Assembly (NCBI GenBank): GCA_018304425.1
Contig: JAGVWE010000002.1
Coordinates: 434,001-498,000 of the forward strand
Direction: 5' to 3'
From: Candidatus Iainarchaeum sp.
Lineage (GTDB): Archaea > Iainarchaeota > Iainarchaeia > Iainarchaeales > UBA10219
Length of the DNA: 64,000 bases
A program made the position numbers and the translations under genes. Position 1 is the first letter of the stretch. Each line of letters begins with the position of its first letter. The notes below the pieces were generated by a model that did not search any database, was not told the DNA's origin, and was given only the letters and a program-made list of their open reading frames with translations. This document shows, piece after piece, positions 7,943 to 17,358 of this stretch.

Positions 7943-9036
7943 TTCGTTTCCCCCGCCAGTTCCCGCAACACCCGTTCATAGCCGGTTACATTGTTTTCCA
8001 CTTGGTAATTCAAGGCGATTTCCCTCATTTGCTTTCCCCTGGCTTCCAAATCGCTTCGCTGCACCACTTCCACCATTCTTTCCGCCAACTTTTCTGGATT
8101 AGCGGGCGGCACAAAGAAGGCCTTGCCCTGGGTTATCTCCCGGAATATCGGGAGGTCCGAGCAAAGGACCGGGAGCTCGCAGCCCATGGCTTCCACGAGG
8201 CTCAGGCAAAAACTCTCCCCCACGGAAGGAATTAGGTATAGGCTTGCCTGACTGTATTGTTCCCTGGTTTGCTCTCTTGACAGGCTTCCCAGGAACCTTG
8301 CCTCTGGATAGGTCCGTTGCAGGTATTCAAGGTAGGCCGCACTGCAGCCCCCCGCTATTACCAGTTCAAGGCCGTTTGCAAGCCCACGGGCTTCCAGCAA
8401 CCGGAATGCCTTGATAACCGCTTCCACCCCCTTCTCAGGCCGCAGCCGGGCCAGGTACAACAGCCGCTTCTTTCCCGGATCCTTCCTCACCGGCACCGGC
8501 TTGAAAAAATCCGTGTCCACTCCATAGTAGACCCGTTGCACCTTGCCCTGCGTGAACGGAAAATTGGTTTCAAGGTCTTGTTTCATGAAATCGCTGATGG
8601 CGATTATCCGATCCGCTTTCCGGTAGGCGGCCCTGGTTATCCAGTAATTGAGTTTGTGGGCAAAGCTTTCCAGCCAGCCCTGGTATACCATCGTTGCCAC
8701 GTGCGGAGCCACTACCCACTTGCCGTTTCCCAGCAGGCACGCCAGGAAACCCCACACCATGTGCCCGCAATGCACATCAAATTTGCCGCGGTTTTTCCAA
8801 AAATAATGCAGCACCTTCAAGCACCACAAACCGTAATGGATGTTTTCATGCAGGTGGGGTAGCGGCAACTCGAACTGCACCAAACCGTTTTCCCGGATTC
8901 TCCGTTCAAATCGCGGCGTAATCACGGTTACCTCGTGGCCCTTGGCCCGGAGGCCTTCCACTAGTTGCTTCATGATGCTTGGCACGCCGCCCGTTCTATC
9001 CGGGGGATAGCCGCCGCAAAACCATGCAACCCTCAT
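7939..9036 (-). CDS. GT4-family glycosyltransferase
   Basis: A 365-residue GT-B enzyme. N-terminus RVAWFCGGYPPDRTGGVPSI, donor domain LLYLARLRPEKGVEAVI, and an intact EX7E signature ESFCLSLVEAM near residue 276. It overlaps the genes on both sides by 4 nt (ATGA), so it is translated as part of a coupled chain of glycosyltransferases. The donor and acceptor cannot be assigned. Confidence 0.87.
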   Translation of the reverse strand: MRVAWFCGGYPPDRTGGVPSIMKQLVEGLRAKGHEVTVITPRFERRIRENGLVQFELPLPHLHENIHYGLWCLKVLHYFWKNRGKFDVHCGHMVWGFLACLLGNGKWVVAPHVATMVYQGWLESFAHKLNYWITRAAYRKADRIIAISDFMKQDLETNFPFTQGKVQRVYYGVDTDFFKPVPVRKDPGKKRLLYLARLRPEKGVEAVIKAFRLLEARGLANGLELVIAGGCSAAYLEYLQRTYPEARFLGSLSREQTREQYSQASLYLIPSVGESFCLSLVEAMGCELPVLCSDLPIFREITQGKAFFVPPANPEKLAERMVEVVQRSDLEARGKQMREIALNYQVENNVTGYERVLRELAGETK

Positions 9037-10163
9037 CCAAGCACCTCGCCATACACCTGCATCACTTTTTTTGCCACCAAATCCCAGGTATAGTCCTTTG
9101 CCTTTTCCCTGCCGTGGTTGCCGGTCTTCCGTGCCAGGCCCGCGTCCCCCAGGAACGCATCCAGCTTTCGTGCCAGTGTCTGGTGATCACCTGGCTCAAA
9201 GAAGGTGCCACAGCCGCCTGCCAGGAGGTGCATAGGCCCATCATAGGGCGTGGAGACCACGGGCTTTCCCTGGGCCATGGCCTCCAATAAAACGATTCCA
9301 AAGGGCTCGTACACGCTCGGCAACACGAAAGCGTTGCAGGCGGCATAGGCATTTCGGAGTAGTTCCTTGTCGTGCGTGCCGGGCAAGAACCGTACCTGTT
9401 CCTGCACGCCCAACCTTTTCGCCAGTTTCCGGAGGCCCTGCACGTAATTGGTTTCGCCGCCTCCGATGAATACCACGCTGGTTTCCCGGTCCTTCAATTC
9501 GGCCGCCGCCCGGATCAGGGTCTCCGGTTGCTTGTAATAATGCAGCCGGCCCACATTCAACACGATTTTCTCTCGCAAACCGTTTTCGTCCCTGAATTTT
9601 TCCCCATCTCCCTTTCCAAGGAACCAGGCATCCACCCCAAAAGGCACGACCCTTATTTTCTCCTCTGGGCAGCCGAGGGCCACGAACCGCTTCTTCTCCG
9701 TCTCATGGTAGGCCAGCAGGGCATCCACCTGGGCAAACACCCGTTTTGCGAGGAGCACATCGTATGCCTGCCTCGCCAGCCCCAGCCCAAGGCTTTTGGG
9801 GTGGAAGGGGGAACCCGCCCGCAGCACGGTCTTCTGCTTTCGCTTCCTGGCCAGTGCGGCATCCACATGGAAATGGCGGAAGTTGTGCAGGTGCAGGACT
9901 TCAAAGCCTTCCAGGTGTTTCAGGAAACCAGGCCACACCCGGTAAAAGTTGCTCACATGAAACCACACCGGGAACCGTTTCACGCGGATGCCTTCCACGC
10001 TTTCCTCGCTTTTTTCGATGCGGCGTCGGTCATGTCCCTCATTGCAGGTTAGCACGGACACTTCATGCCCCTGCCGGATGCATTCAACGGATTTGTTTCG
10101 GATGGCTTCCTCCCATCCCCCTATCACCGGGTAAAAGAAAGGGCTTACGTGGCCTATTTTCAT
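9033..10163 (-). CDS. GT4-family glycosyltransferase
   Basis: A 376-residue GT-B enzyme. N-terminus KIGHVSPFFYPVIGGWEEAI, donor domain VLNVGRLHYYKQPETLI, complete EX7E in EPFGIVLLEAMAQGKPVV, and a DGPMHLL segment before the last helices. The sequence order is textbook GT4. It is coupled to both neighbours by 4-nt overlaps. Its closest relatives in the window are the genes at 7939 and 13032, suggesting the operon grew by duplication. Confidence 0.87.
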   Translation of the reverse strand: MKIGHVSPFFYPVIGGWEEAIRNKSVECIRQGHEVSVLTCNEGHDRRRIEKSEESVEGIRVKRFPVWFHVSNFYRVWPGFLKHLEGFEVLHLHNFRHFHVDAALARKRKQKTVLRAGSPFHPKSLGLGLARQAYDVLLAKRVFAQVDALLAYHETEKKRFVALGCPEEKIRVVPFGVDAWFLGKGDGEKFRDENGLREKIVLNVGRLHYYKQPETLIRAAAELKDRETSVVFIGGGETNYVQGLRKLAKRLGVQEQVRFLPGTHDKELLRNAYAACNAFVLPSVYEPFGIVLLEAMAQGKPVVSTPYDGPMHLLAGGCGTFFEPGDHQTLARKLDAFLGDAGLARKTGNHGREKAKDYTWDLVAKKVMQVYGEVLG

Positions 10164-11287
10164 TCCCTTGCCGCCTCCAAGGCGTCGTTTATTTTTTCGG
10201 CCAGGCGCTTCCAGGAAAACCTTCGCACCGCCAGCAGGTTCCGTTGTTCCACGGCATAGCGGTCATCACTGGCCAGCAACCCCAGCAGGCCCTCCGCCAG
10301 CGCCGCGGCATCCCCTTCCCCGGCCAACGCGTTTCCTTTTGGCAGCAGCCCAGCAACCAGCGCATAATCCGTTGCCACCACGGCCTTCCCACACGCCATG
10401 TACTCAAGCACCTTCAATGGCGAAAAATAGTAACCGTGTTTCTTGAACTCGCCCTTGCGGCTCCTGGAGACATTGTAGGGCGCCAAGCCCAGGCAAGAGG
10501 CGCTGATGGTTTCAGCCGTTTCCTCCAAGCCTTTCCTTCCAAGCCAGGCCACGTTTTTTTCCAGCCCCTTTTCCTTGATCAGCGCCTGGATAGCTTCGCG
10601 CCTAGGTCCATCCCCTACCAGGGCCACCACCAAGGAGGGCTTTTGCTTCCGGGCGAGGTCAATGGCTTCCATCAAGTCCTCCAAGCCATCCCATTCCTTG
10701 AACGAGCCCACATAGCAGGCATCATAGCAGATTCTGGTTTTGCGCGGCCTGAACACGGCAAGGTCAACGCCCGCGCTCACCAGCTCCACTTTTTTCCGGG
10801 TGTCCTCGTCAAAGAACCGGTCCGTGTAAGCGAACACTCGCTTGGCGCGGGCAAGCGAAGCCCGGGAAAAAAGATTGTCAATTACTTCCATGACCAGCGG
10901 CTTTCCCGTTGACCAGGATACCAGGCCGCCGATGCCGGACTGCGCGCGCTCGAGCAAGACGTCGCAACCCTCTTTTTCTGCGATCCGTGAAACCCTCCAG
11001 GCAAGCCAGAGGTTGCTCAAGGGCTTCAACACGAGCCCAAGCCAGGCAACGGGGCTTTGCTTGATTTTTTTCGCGGATACCACGCCGCCCCGAAACAACC
11101 GGTAAACCCGCAGCCCGTTGAGTTCCTCCACGCCTTTATCTGAGTCCCATCGCTCGCTCACCACCACCAAGTCGTTGCCCTGTTCCCTCAGTTCCCGGGC
11201 CAGATGATAGGTGTGGGTGGTGGAGCCAATGCCTTCAGAGAGCGCACTGCTTAGATGCGTGGTGGTGGCAATGTAGCAGACTTTCAT
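10160..11287 (-). CDS. GT4-family glycosyltransferase
   Basis: A 375-residue GT-B enzyme. N-terminus KVCYIATTTHLSSALSEGIG lacks the usual GG loop but keeps the fold; the donor domain reads CYVGSFKEWDGLEDLM and the late motif FSPLKVLEYMACGKAVV holds the final catalytic-region Glu, while the first Glu is replaced in the SPLK form seen in many GT4 proteins. The start overlaps nothing upstream: 12 nt separate it from the methyltransferase stop. It overlaps the next GT4 by 4 nt. Confidence 0.84.
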   Translation of the reverse strand: MKVCYIATTTHLSSALSEGIGSTTHTYHLARELREQGNDLVVVSERWDSDKGVEELNGLRVYRLFRGGVVSAKKIKQSPVAWLGLVLKPLSNLWLAWRVSRIAEKEGCDVLLERAQSGIGGLVSWSTGKPLVMEVIDNLFSRASLARAKRVFAYTDRFFDEDTRKKVELVSAGVDLAVFRPRKTRICYDACYVGSFKEWDGLEDLMEAIDLARKQKPSLVVALVGDGPRREAIQALIKEKGLEKNVAWLGRKGLEETAETISASCLGLAPYNVSRSRKGEFKKHGYYFSPLKVLEYMACGKAVVATDYALVAGLLPKGNALAGEGDAAALAEGLLGLLASDDRYAVEQRNLLAVRRFSWKRLAEKINDALEAARE

Positions 11288-11299
11288 CGTGTTTCCCGC

Positions 11300-11911
11300 C
11301 TACACCTTCCTGGCCACATAGCACTGGTTGTAACCCCCGTACTTCAGCGGCCACGGCAGCACACACTGTACTTCTATCCGGGCAAACGGAATCCGGAAAA
11401 TAACGGTTTCCATTCGTTCAACCACGAACCCCGATTTTTCAAACAGGTTCTTGAACGAGATGGGGCAAAGGAACATGGTGTGGGTCTCCTCGCCTAACGT
11501 TCCCCTCCCGCTTGAAATAGTTCGCAGCACGCGGATGACATCATAGGGGTTCGGCGAACTCAGGAACACCTTCCCACCTTTCTTCAGGACGCGATGCACC
11601 TCATCAATGGTGTGCTTGGGTTCCCAGGTGTGCTCAATCATCTCAAACAAGCAGACGGCGTCAAACGACCCATCCTTGAACGGCATTTTCAACGCATTCG
11701 CCCGCACGGTGTTGCCCAGCCGCATTTCCGGGTTAAAAACCCGTTCACTGAGGTCCAGGCCGACAACCAGGGAACCCGGGTTCCTTGCCACCAACTGCTT
11801 GTGGAGGTATTCCCCGCCCGTGGTGTTCTTGGCGAACCCGATGTCCAGGATTTTCGTCCCGCGTGCGTGCCTAAGCGCCCACTCGAACCGGGCGTTTATT
11901 TTGTCCGTCAA
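11300..11911 (-). CDS. Class I SAM-dependent methyltransferase
   Basis: A 203-residue Methyltransf_11-like protein. SAM-binding motif I is ILDIGFAKNTTGGEYL, with a degenerate Gly loop, followed by the acidic strand end GLDLS and the later block FDAVCLFEMIEHTWEP. HRVLKKGGKVFLSSPNPYD is the conserved strand 5 region. It sits inside the GT4 operon and overlaps the upstream glycosyltransferase by 4 nt, so methylation of a sugar residue or glycan end is the likely role (inference). It resembles the methyltransferase at 1185-1865 in plan but is a different sequence. Confidence 0.83.
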   Translation of the reverse strand: MTDKINARFEWALRHARGTKILDIGFAKNTTGGEYLHKQLVARNPGSLVVGLDLSERVFNPEMRLGNTVRANALKMPFKDGSFDAVCLFEMIEHTWEPKHTIDEVHRVLKKGGKVFLSSPNPYDVIRVLRTISSGRGTLGEETHTMFLCPISFKNLFEKSGFVVERMETVIFRIPFARIEVQCVLPWPLKYGGYNQCYVARKV

Positions 11912-13035
11912 AGCAACCCCTTTTCCTTTAACTGTGTCAAAAAACGTTCCCCCAGTTTTTTTACGGTGTAGTTTTCTTTAAATAGGGCGAGGGCGTTTTG
12001 GCCGAGTTCCCGCCTCAATCCCGGTTTTTCCTTCAATTCCAGCACGGCCCTGGCAAGGGCGGCGGCATCGGCTTTCCCGACCAGCCAGGCCTGTTTTCCG
12101 TGGGTAACCCCAATGAACCGCGTGCCCGTGCTTTCCGCCGTTATCAGGGGCTTGCCAAAGGCCAGCGCTTCCCACACCTTGCCCGGCACATTGCTTTCCG
12201 TGCGAAGGCCGGTGCCAAATATCCCCAGCAGGACATCCGCGTCGTTGGCCGAGAAGTCAAGGTATTCCGGGATGTTTTGCCCGCCCAGGAATTCCACGTT
12301 TTCCAGGCCCAGGCGCCGGCTTTTTTCCTGCATTTCCTGGCTTTGCTGGCCAAAGCCCAGCAGCTTGAATTGCACGTCCTTTGCACCCTGGTCTTGCAGG
12401 ATTTTTGCGGCGTCCACGATGTATTCCACGCCCTGGTGGGGGATGAAAGAACCAACATAGCCGACAATGAATCCCTTGAACTTCTTCGGCCTGGGCTTCG
12501 GCTTTTCCCGTAAATAGCCTTGCGGCACCACTAGGAACTTGGCCCGGTCAGCGCCCGCCGTTTTCTCGAATAAATCGATGTGCATGGGGCTGTGCACGAC
12601 GATGGCGTCGGCCAGCCGGCAGGGCACCCAGTCATAGAGCCGGATTATTTTTTCCTTGAGCGAGCCCCTTCGCGCCAGCTTCCGGTCTTCCACCATCGTG
12701 ACATACTGGGGGTCCATGGGATTGTACACCAATGGTTTTCCCTTCAGCCAGCAAACCAGTTTTGCCAGTGGCACGTCATAGAAGCAGGGGAAGTTCACCA
12801 TCGCGAAGTCGAATTCCTGGAAAAGGTTTTTTGCCAGCAAGCGCAGGCCCCGCCAAAACGATTCCAGGAAAATAAAGGGGAAATGCTTGTACGCTGAATA
12901 CGTGAACCTGCTTTTCTCGATGCAGCCGTTGACGACTTCCACGTCATTGGATGTCAGGTAATGCCAGTAATGCGTGCACCCGATCACGGTTCCATTCGGG
13001 TTTCCATCCCAGCCTCCGATGAACAGCGCCTTCAA
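11908..13035 (-). CDS. GT4-family glycosyltransferase
   Basis: A 375-residue GT-B enzyme. N-terminus KALFIGGWDGNPNGTVIG, donor domain GYVGSFIPHQGVEYIV, and the late motif VPGKVWEALAFGKPLI carrying the conserved Glu. The first Glu of EX7E is not evident, as in the gene at 10160. A run of basic residues (PKPRPKKFKG) precedes the donor domain. It overlaps both neighbours by 4 nt. Confidence 0.85.
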   Translation of the reverse strand: MKALFIGGWDGNPNGTVIGCTHYWHYLTSNDVEVVNGCIEKSRFTYSAYKHFPFIFLESFWRGLRLLAKNLFQEFDFAMVNFPCFYDVPLAKLVCWLKGKPLVYNPMDPQYVTMVEDRKLARRGSLKEKIIRLYDWVPCRLADAIVVHSPMHIDLFEKTAGADRAKFLVVPQGYLREKPKPRPKKFKGFIVGYVGSFIPHQGVEYIVDAAKILQDQGAKDVQFKLLGFGQQSQEMQEKSRRLGLENVEFLGGQNIPEYLDFSANDADVLLGIFGTGLRTESNVPGKVWEALAFGKPLITAESTGTRFIGVTHGKQAWLVGKADAAALARAVLELKEKPGLRRELGQNALALFKENYTVKKLGERFLTQLKEKGLL

Positions 13036-14168
13036 AGAAGCCCCCCAAACGCCTTGGAATAGTTCTTGGCAATGGTTTCCCAGTCAAAGGCTTTCGCCGC
13101 CTTGACTCCGTTGGCGGCCAGCCGCCTTGCCAGGCCAGGGTCATCATGGATTTGCAGGATGGCTTCCGCTAACTCTTCCGGGTTCCTGGGCTCAACCAGT
13201 AACCCGGTTTGGTTGTTCGTGATTATTTCCCTGGTTCCCCCCTGTCGGGTGGCAATCACGGGGATACCTGCCGCCATGGCCTCCAGGCAGACCTTCCCCG
13301 TTGGCTCCAGGATGGAGGGCAGCACGAAGGCGTCCGCGTCCGCGTATATTTCGGGCAACATGGCATACGGCACTTCGCTGACCAACTCGATGCGGTAACT
13401 CGCGCCGCTCCGGTCAATTTCCCGGATGAGGGGCACAAAGTCATCGTCGGTTTTCATGCAGCCAACCAGGCGCAACCGAAGGTCCTTGTCCTTGAGGAGG
13501 GCCATGGCCCGCACCAAATACGTCAACCCCTTTTTTTGGGCCGCCCGCCCGACATAGAGGAGCACGAAATTCTTGCGGCCCTGTTTTTCCCTTGCCGGTT
13601 GCCTGCCTTCATTGAACCGCTTGAAGTCAACGCCTGTGCGCACCACTTGCACCCGGTCCGCGCTCACGCCGCCAGCTCTGACTTCTTCCACAATAAAGTC
13701 CGCAATCGGCAGCACCAAATCCACTTGCCTGGCCAGGAACCGCGCCAACACCCCATATTCCCAGGCGTTCAACCACGCCTTCCAGCCCCGCAAGAATCCG
13801 TGTCGGCCTTCGTTCAGGGAAGTGTGCAGGGACAGCACGTACTTTGCGTTCACCTTCTGTCTTGCGAGCGGGAACAACCATCCGAAGGGAACCAGTTGCA
13901 GGCCGTGCACGACCTCGGGCTTGAACCCGGATTCCTTTACCGCTTGCAGCAAGGCCATTCCCCCAAAGAGCCGGAACAACGGTGGTTTCCCCACATAATG
14001 CAGGATGAAGCCGTTCACTTGCTTTACCTCCGGTTTCCCCTTCCTCAACGCGAACACGTGCACGTCATGGCCTTGCCTGGCCTGCCACCCCGAGACAAAA
14101 TAAATGTTGGGGTTCAAACCGGAAGTTGCATCCTCGTGGAAGCCACCCACCAGCCTGGCAATCTTCAT
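13032..14168 (-). CDS. GT4-family glycosyltransferase
   Basis: A 378-residue GT-B enzyme. N-terminus KIARLVGGFHEDATSGLNP, donor domain LLYVGRAAQKKGLTYLV, and a full EX7E signature EPTGKVCLEAMAAGIPVIA with the downstream GGTREII loop. The family assignment is strong; specificity is not determinable. It is the second gene of the leftward operon and overlaps both neighbours by 4 nt. Confidence 0.87.
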   Translation of the reverse strand: MKIARLVGGFHEDATSGLNPNIYFVSGWQARQGHDVHVFALRKGKPEVKQVNGFILHYVGKPPLFRLFGGMALLQAVKESGFKPEVVHGLQLVPFGWLFPLARQKVNAKYVLSLHTSLNEGRHGFLRGWKAWLNAWEYGVLARFLARQVDLVLPIADFIVEEVRAGGVSADRVQVVRTGVDFKRFNEGRQPAREKQGRKNFVLLYVGRAAQKKGLTYLVRAMALLKDKDLRLRLVGCMKTDDDFVPLIREIDRSGASYRIELVSEVPYAMLPEIYADADAFVLPSILEPTGKVCLEAMAAGIPVIATRQGGTREIITNNQTGLLVEPRNPEELAEAILQIHDDPGLARRLAANGVKAAKAFDWETIAKNYSKAFGGLL

Positions 14169-15289
14169 GCGTGCAGCCCCCCAGCCAATTCTACCAGGGC
14201 TTCCTCAAAGGATGGAAGCCGGGCCTGCACCGACTTCATGACTTCCTTGGACGCACGCCCCATGCCTTCCCGCAGTTCCTTGGAAGCAGCCAGTTTTTGC
14301 ATGGCTGCCAGCAGTTCCCGTGGGTCATCCGGTTTTATGACAAAGCTATTCACGCCGTTCACCGCATAATCGTAGGCGGCCCCGACATCCTCCGTGGTGA
14401 TGAGCGGCAAGCCCGCCGCACAAGCCTCGATGAGGGAAAACCCGTTGGGCTCGGATTTGCCAACGAATACGAATACATCAGCCGCTTCATAGTAGGCTTT
14501 CAGGTTCGAGTCCGTGTATTCGATGAAGTCCACGAAGTGGACCTCGGTCAGACCCCTTTTCAGGCAATGCGCCATGAGCTTTTTCCTGTCCCTTCCATAC
14601 CCCACCAGCACCAGGCAGGTTTCCGACCGGTCTTTTCGGAGCTCGCTGAACGCCTCAATCACCATGGAAAGGTTCTTGCGTTCGGCCAGAACCCGGCCCG
14701 TGTACAAGAACATCGTTTTCTCTTCCACCTGCAATTGCTTTCGCACATCCGACGCGGTGCGGGTACCGGCCGCTTCATGTAATTGAATGCATTGCCTGGG
14801 ATAAAACACCCTGATTTTTTCCGGCCTAACGCCCAGGCTGGCAAAGTACTCGGCTTGCTTGCGCCCGGTAACCAAGTAAGCGTCCGCCTGGTCCAGGAAC
14901 AGGTTCGTGCATTGGGTTAACAGCCGGCTCTTCAAGCCCAGTCTCCGCTTCCGTTCCTTCCATTTCCACCGGTCGCTCAGAAAGGCGACCGGTATGCCCA
15001 GGAGCTTGCATAAAATGAACGTGCCCTTGAACTCCGGAAAATAGTCGATGCCGGTCATGACCAGGTCATATTTTCCTTGAATGATTTCCTTCCACATCTT
15101 CAGCAACCCGATTCGTTCAAAATCGACGCCATTCTTCCACAGTGCCTCCTCGGTCAGCGGCTCCATATACCCCACAAAATACTTGATGTGCGCCTTTCCC
15201 GGTTCCACGGGCAAGGGAAGCGTGTACCGGTTCAGGGAATGCTTTACTACCAAAATCCTCGGTTTAATGGCTTTTCCCGCGTCCTTCAT
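14165..15289 (-). CDS. GT4-family glycosyltransferase, first gene of the leftward operon
   Basis: A GT-B enzyme of about 374 residues. The donor domain has FLYTGRVLAERKNLSMV and an intact EX7E in EPNGFSLIEACAAGLPLI. An ATG at 15295 would add two residues; I chose 15289 because a TATTAAA box on this strand is centred 26 nt away, the usual spacing for a leaderless archaeal transcript. The promoter probably drives all eight genes down to 6800. The N-terminal strand is PRILVVKHSLNRY, without the common Gly-rich loop. Confidence 0.85.
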   Translation of the reverse strand: MKDAGKAIKPRILVVKHSLNRYTLPLPVEPGKAHIKYFVGYMEPLTEEALWKNGVDFERIGLLKMWKEIIQGKYDLVMTGIDYFPEFKGTFILCKLLGIPVAFLSDRWKWKERKRRLGLKSRLLTQCTNLFLDQADAYLVTGRKQAEYFASLGVRPEKIRVFYPRQCIQLHEAAGTRTASDVRKQLQVEEKTMFLYTGRVLAERKNLSMVIEAFSELRKDRSETCLVLVGYGRDRKKLMAHCLKRGLTEVHFVDFIEYTDSNLKAYYEAADVFVFVGKSEPNGFSLIEACAAGLPLITTEDVGAAYDYAVNGVNSFVIKPDDPRELLAAMQKLAASKELREGMGRASKEVMKSVQARLPSFEEALVELAGGLHA

Positions 15290-15311
15290 ACCCATGCTGG
15301 CCCCACAATTC

Positions 15312-15318
15312 TTTAATA
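15312..15318 (-). promoter_or_regulatory. TATA box of the GT4 operon
   Basis: Reads TATTAAA on the minus strand, centred 26 nt upstream of the proposed start at 15289. A separate box serves the divergent gene. Confidence 0.5.
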
Positions 15319-15353
15319 CCGGAAGGCCAAAAAAGGGGGGTTTCCGGCCCTTC

Positions 15354-15360
15354 TTTAAAA
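15354..15360 (+). promoter_or_regulatory. TATA box of the GT2-GT4 fusion gene
   Basis: TTTAAAA lies about 31 nt upstream of the GTG at 15388 and 37 nt upstream of the ATG at 15394. Confidence 0.45.
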
Positions 15361-15387
15361 ACTAAGCTGCTCGAATACCTATTACGG

Positions 15388-17358
15388 GTGGTTATGGCCT
15401 TGAAACCCTTTGTTTCGGTTTTAGTTCCTGCACTGAACGAGGAAAGGTATTTGCGTCAATCCCTGGCTTCCCTCCTGGCCCAAACCCATCAACGCATGGA
15501 AATAATCGTGTTATACGACCAGGCTTCCACGGATAAAACCCTGGCCCTTGCCCAATCCTTTGAACCCAGGTTGCACGTGGTTTCCCTGCCGCACATGCCC
15601 ATTTCAAGGGCTTTAAACGAGGGCCTTGCCCGTACCCAAGGAGACCTCGTTTTTTACGCGGAAGCCGATTGCCTCTACAACCCCCAAACCATTGAACTCG
15701 CCGTGAAACCCTTTGAGGACCCAGGCGTAGGCGGCGTAGCCATCCTGGGCCGCTACTATGGAGTCAAAGGCCTCTGGGGCAAGGCCCAGGACGAGTTCCA
15801 AGTCATCCGCGACGAATGGTTTCTCTCCGGGCAACGCCCCCTCAACTGGTGCTACTTCTACCGCCGCACCGTGCTCGAAGAGTTAAAGGGATTCAATGAA
15901 AACCTGTTGCAAGGCGAGGACCAGTTCCTTGCCCGTGAAATCAAGGCCCGCGGCTACAAAATAGTCTGCATCCGGGAACGGTTGAGGCAGCACGCCATCT
16001 CCGGTTCCATCAATGACCCCGTGAAGACCGCAACCTCGTCCATGCGAACCGCCTACCTTCACGCCATCCAGTCCTTCAGCCCCCAGAGCATCCGCAAGCG
16101 CTTGCTCTTCCTTGCCTTGCTCGCCGCGGGCGCGGTCTTTTCCTGGCATTACGCGAGCCCCTGGCCACTTGCCTTGCCCCCGCTCCTCGCCTACCTATAC
16201 AATTTCCTGAAACTGCTGCCCGTCGCTTCCCGGTTCTCCGCTTCCACGCTTTTCCTGGCGCCCTTCATCTCCATGTACAAGGCATTCTTCTACGCCCTTG
16301 GTTACCTCCAGGGATTCCTGTCACGCCCCTTTGTCTCGGTTTCCCACGAGTCACGCGAGCACGCCGGCGTTCCAGCCACCGGTCTCAAGGTCCTGATGTT
16401 CGGCAAGTCCAAGCGCGGCGGCTTCTATTATTACACGACGCTACTGGAAGAGGCATTGGCCAAGCAGGGCGTGCAGTGCACGAACAACTGGCGCGAGTTG
16501 TTCCAGGCCGACCTGGTCCACTACCAGTTCGATGACTTGTTCCCCCTGCACCGCTTCAAGCTGCTGGGTTTCCTGTTCCTGGCCAGGCTCTTCGGCAAGC
16601 CCGTGGTGGTTACCGCCCACAACCCGGTTGCGCGTAGAACCAGGAACCCGTTGAAGTACCTGTTCTACCACCTCGCCAACCGCCTCATCGTCCACAACGA
16701 AACCACCTGGGCTTTTTCGTCCAAGGCCAGCGTCATCCCCCACGGCAACTACTGCTTTTACCTGGCCCATGCCAGCGGCCTCTCCAAGGCCGAACTCAAA
16801 CGGAAATGGAATTCCCCCTATCCTTACACGGTTCTATCCTATGGCACCATCCGCCGCAACCGCAACTATCCCCTCACCCTGGAAATCCTTGCCTTGCTCC
16901 GCCAATCCGGCCTTGACGTGGGCCTGCTCATTGCCGGCAACGCCAGCGAGGTGAAGCCGACTGACTGCGGCCTGGCCCGCCTCCCGGATTACGTGCGCCT
17001 CTACTGCAAATACCTGTCCGAAGCCGAGACCCACGAGTTGTTCACGCTGGCGGATGCCGTGCTCTTGACCAACTCGGAGCACGACCACTCTGGAATCCCC
17101 CACATCGCGCATTGCTTCCGGAAGCCAGTCATCGCCCCCCAATGCCTGGGACACCAGACCCGGTTTGTCGCCTCCACCAAAGAACAATTCGTTTCCCTCC
17201 TCCGCGAAGTCCTGGCGAACCCACCAAATATGGAAAGGGAACGCAAGCGGGAGCTGACCGACTTCGACTGGCAAAGAATAGCGGCCTCCACAGCTGAACT
17301 CTATCGTTCCATGGTCAGGAAAAAAGAAGGCGCGCAACCCGGTTCAGCAGGGAACTGA
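15388..17358 (+). CDS. Two-domain glycosyltransferase: GT2 domain, membrane segments, GT4-like domain
   Basis: A 656-residue fusion. Residues 1-225 are a GT2 domain: FVSVLVPALNEERYLRQSLA, VLYDQASTDKT, the DxD-like YAEADCLYN, and GEDQFLAREI. Two or three hydrophobic segments follow at about 230-310 (LLFLALLAAGAVFSW, LALPPLLAYLYNFL, LFLAPFISMYKAFFYALGYL). From about 335 to the end is a GT-B domain starting LKVLMFGKSKRGGFYYYTTL, with GTIRRNRNYPLTLEIL and LLTNSEHDHSGIPHI in place of the usual EX7E. Two enzymes tied through the membrane would add two sugars in sequence on a lipid-linked chain (inference). Start may be GTG at 15388 or ATG at 15394; I cannot separate them. Its 3' end overlaps the convergent gene by 44 nt. 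Confidence 0.82.
   Translation: MVMALKPFVSVLVPALNEERYLRQSLASLLAQTHQRMEIIVLYDQASTDKTLALAQSFEPRLHVVSLPHMPISRALNEGLARTQGDLVFYAEADCLYNPQTIELAVKPFEDPGVGGVAILGRYYGVKGLWGKAQDEFQVIRDEWFLSGQRPLNWCYFYRRTVLEELKGFNENLLQGEDQFLAREIKARGYKIVCIRERLRQHAISGSINDPVKTATSSMRTAYLHAIQSFSPQSIRKRLLFLALLAAGAVFSWHYASPWPLALPPLLAYLYNFLKLLPVASRFSASTLFLAPFISMYKAFFYALGYLQGFLSRPFVSVSHESREHAGVPATGLKVLMFGKSKRGGFYYYTTLLEEALAKQGVQCTNNWRELFQADLVHYQFDDLFPLHRFKLLGFLFLARLFGKPVVVTAHNPVARRTRNPLKYLFYHLANRLIVHNETTWAFSSKASVIPHGNYCFYLAHASGLSKAELKRKWNSPYPYTVLSYGTIRRNRNYPLTLEILALLRQSGLDVGLLIAGNASEVKPTDCGLARLPDYVRLYCKYLSEAETHELFTLADAVLLTNSEHDHSGIPHIAHCFRKPVIAPQCLGHQTRFVASTKEQFVSLLREVLANPPNMERERKRELTDFDWQRIAASTAELYRSMVRKKEGAQPGSAGN

Noticed and set aside
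13209..14369. Rightward frame across two GT4 genes
   Set aside because: It spans the boundary of two overlapping coupled genes with strong GT4 motifs on the other strand.
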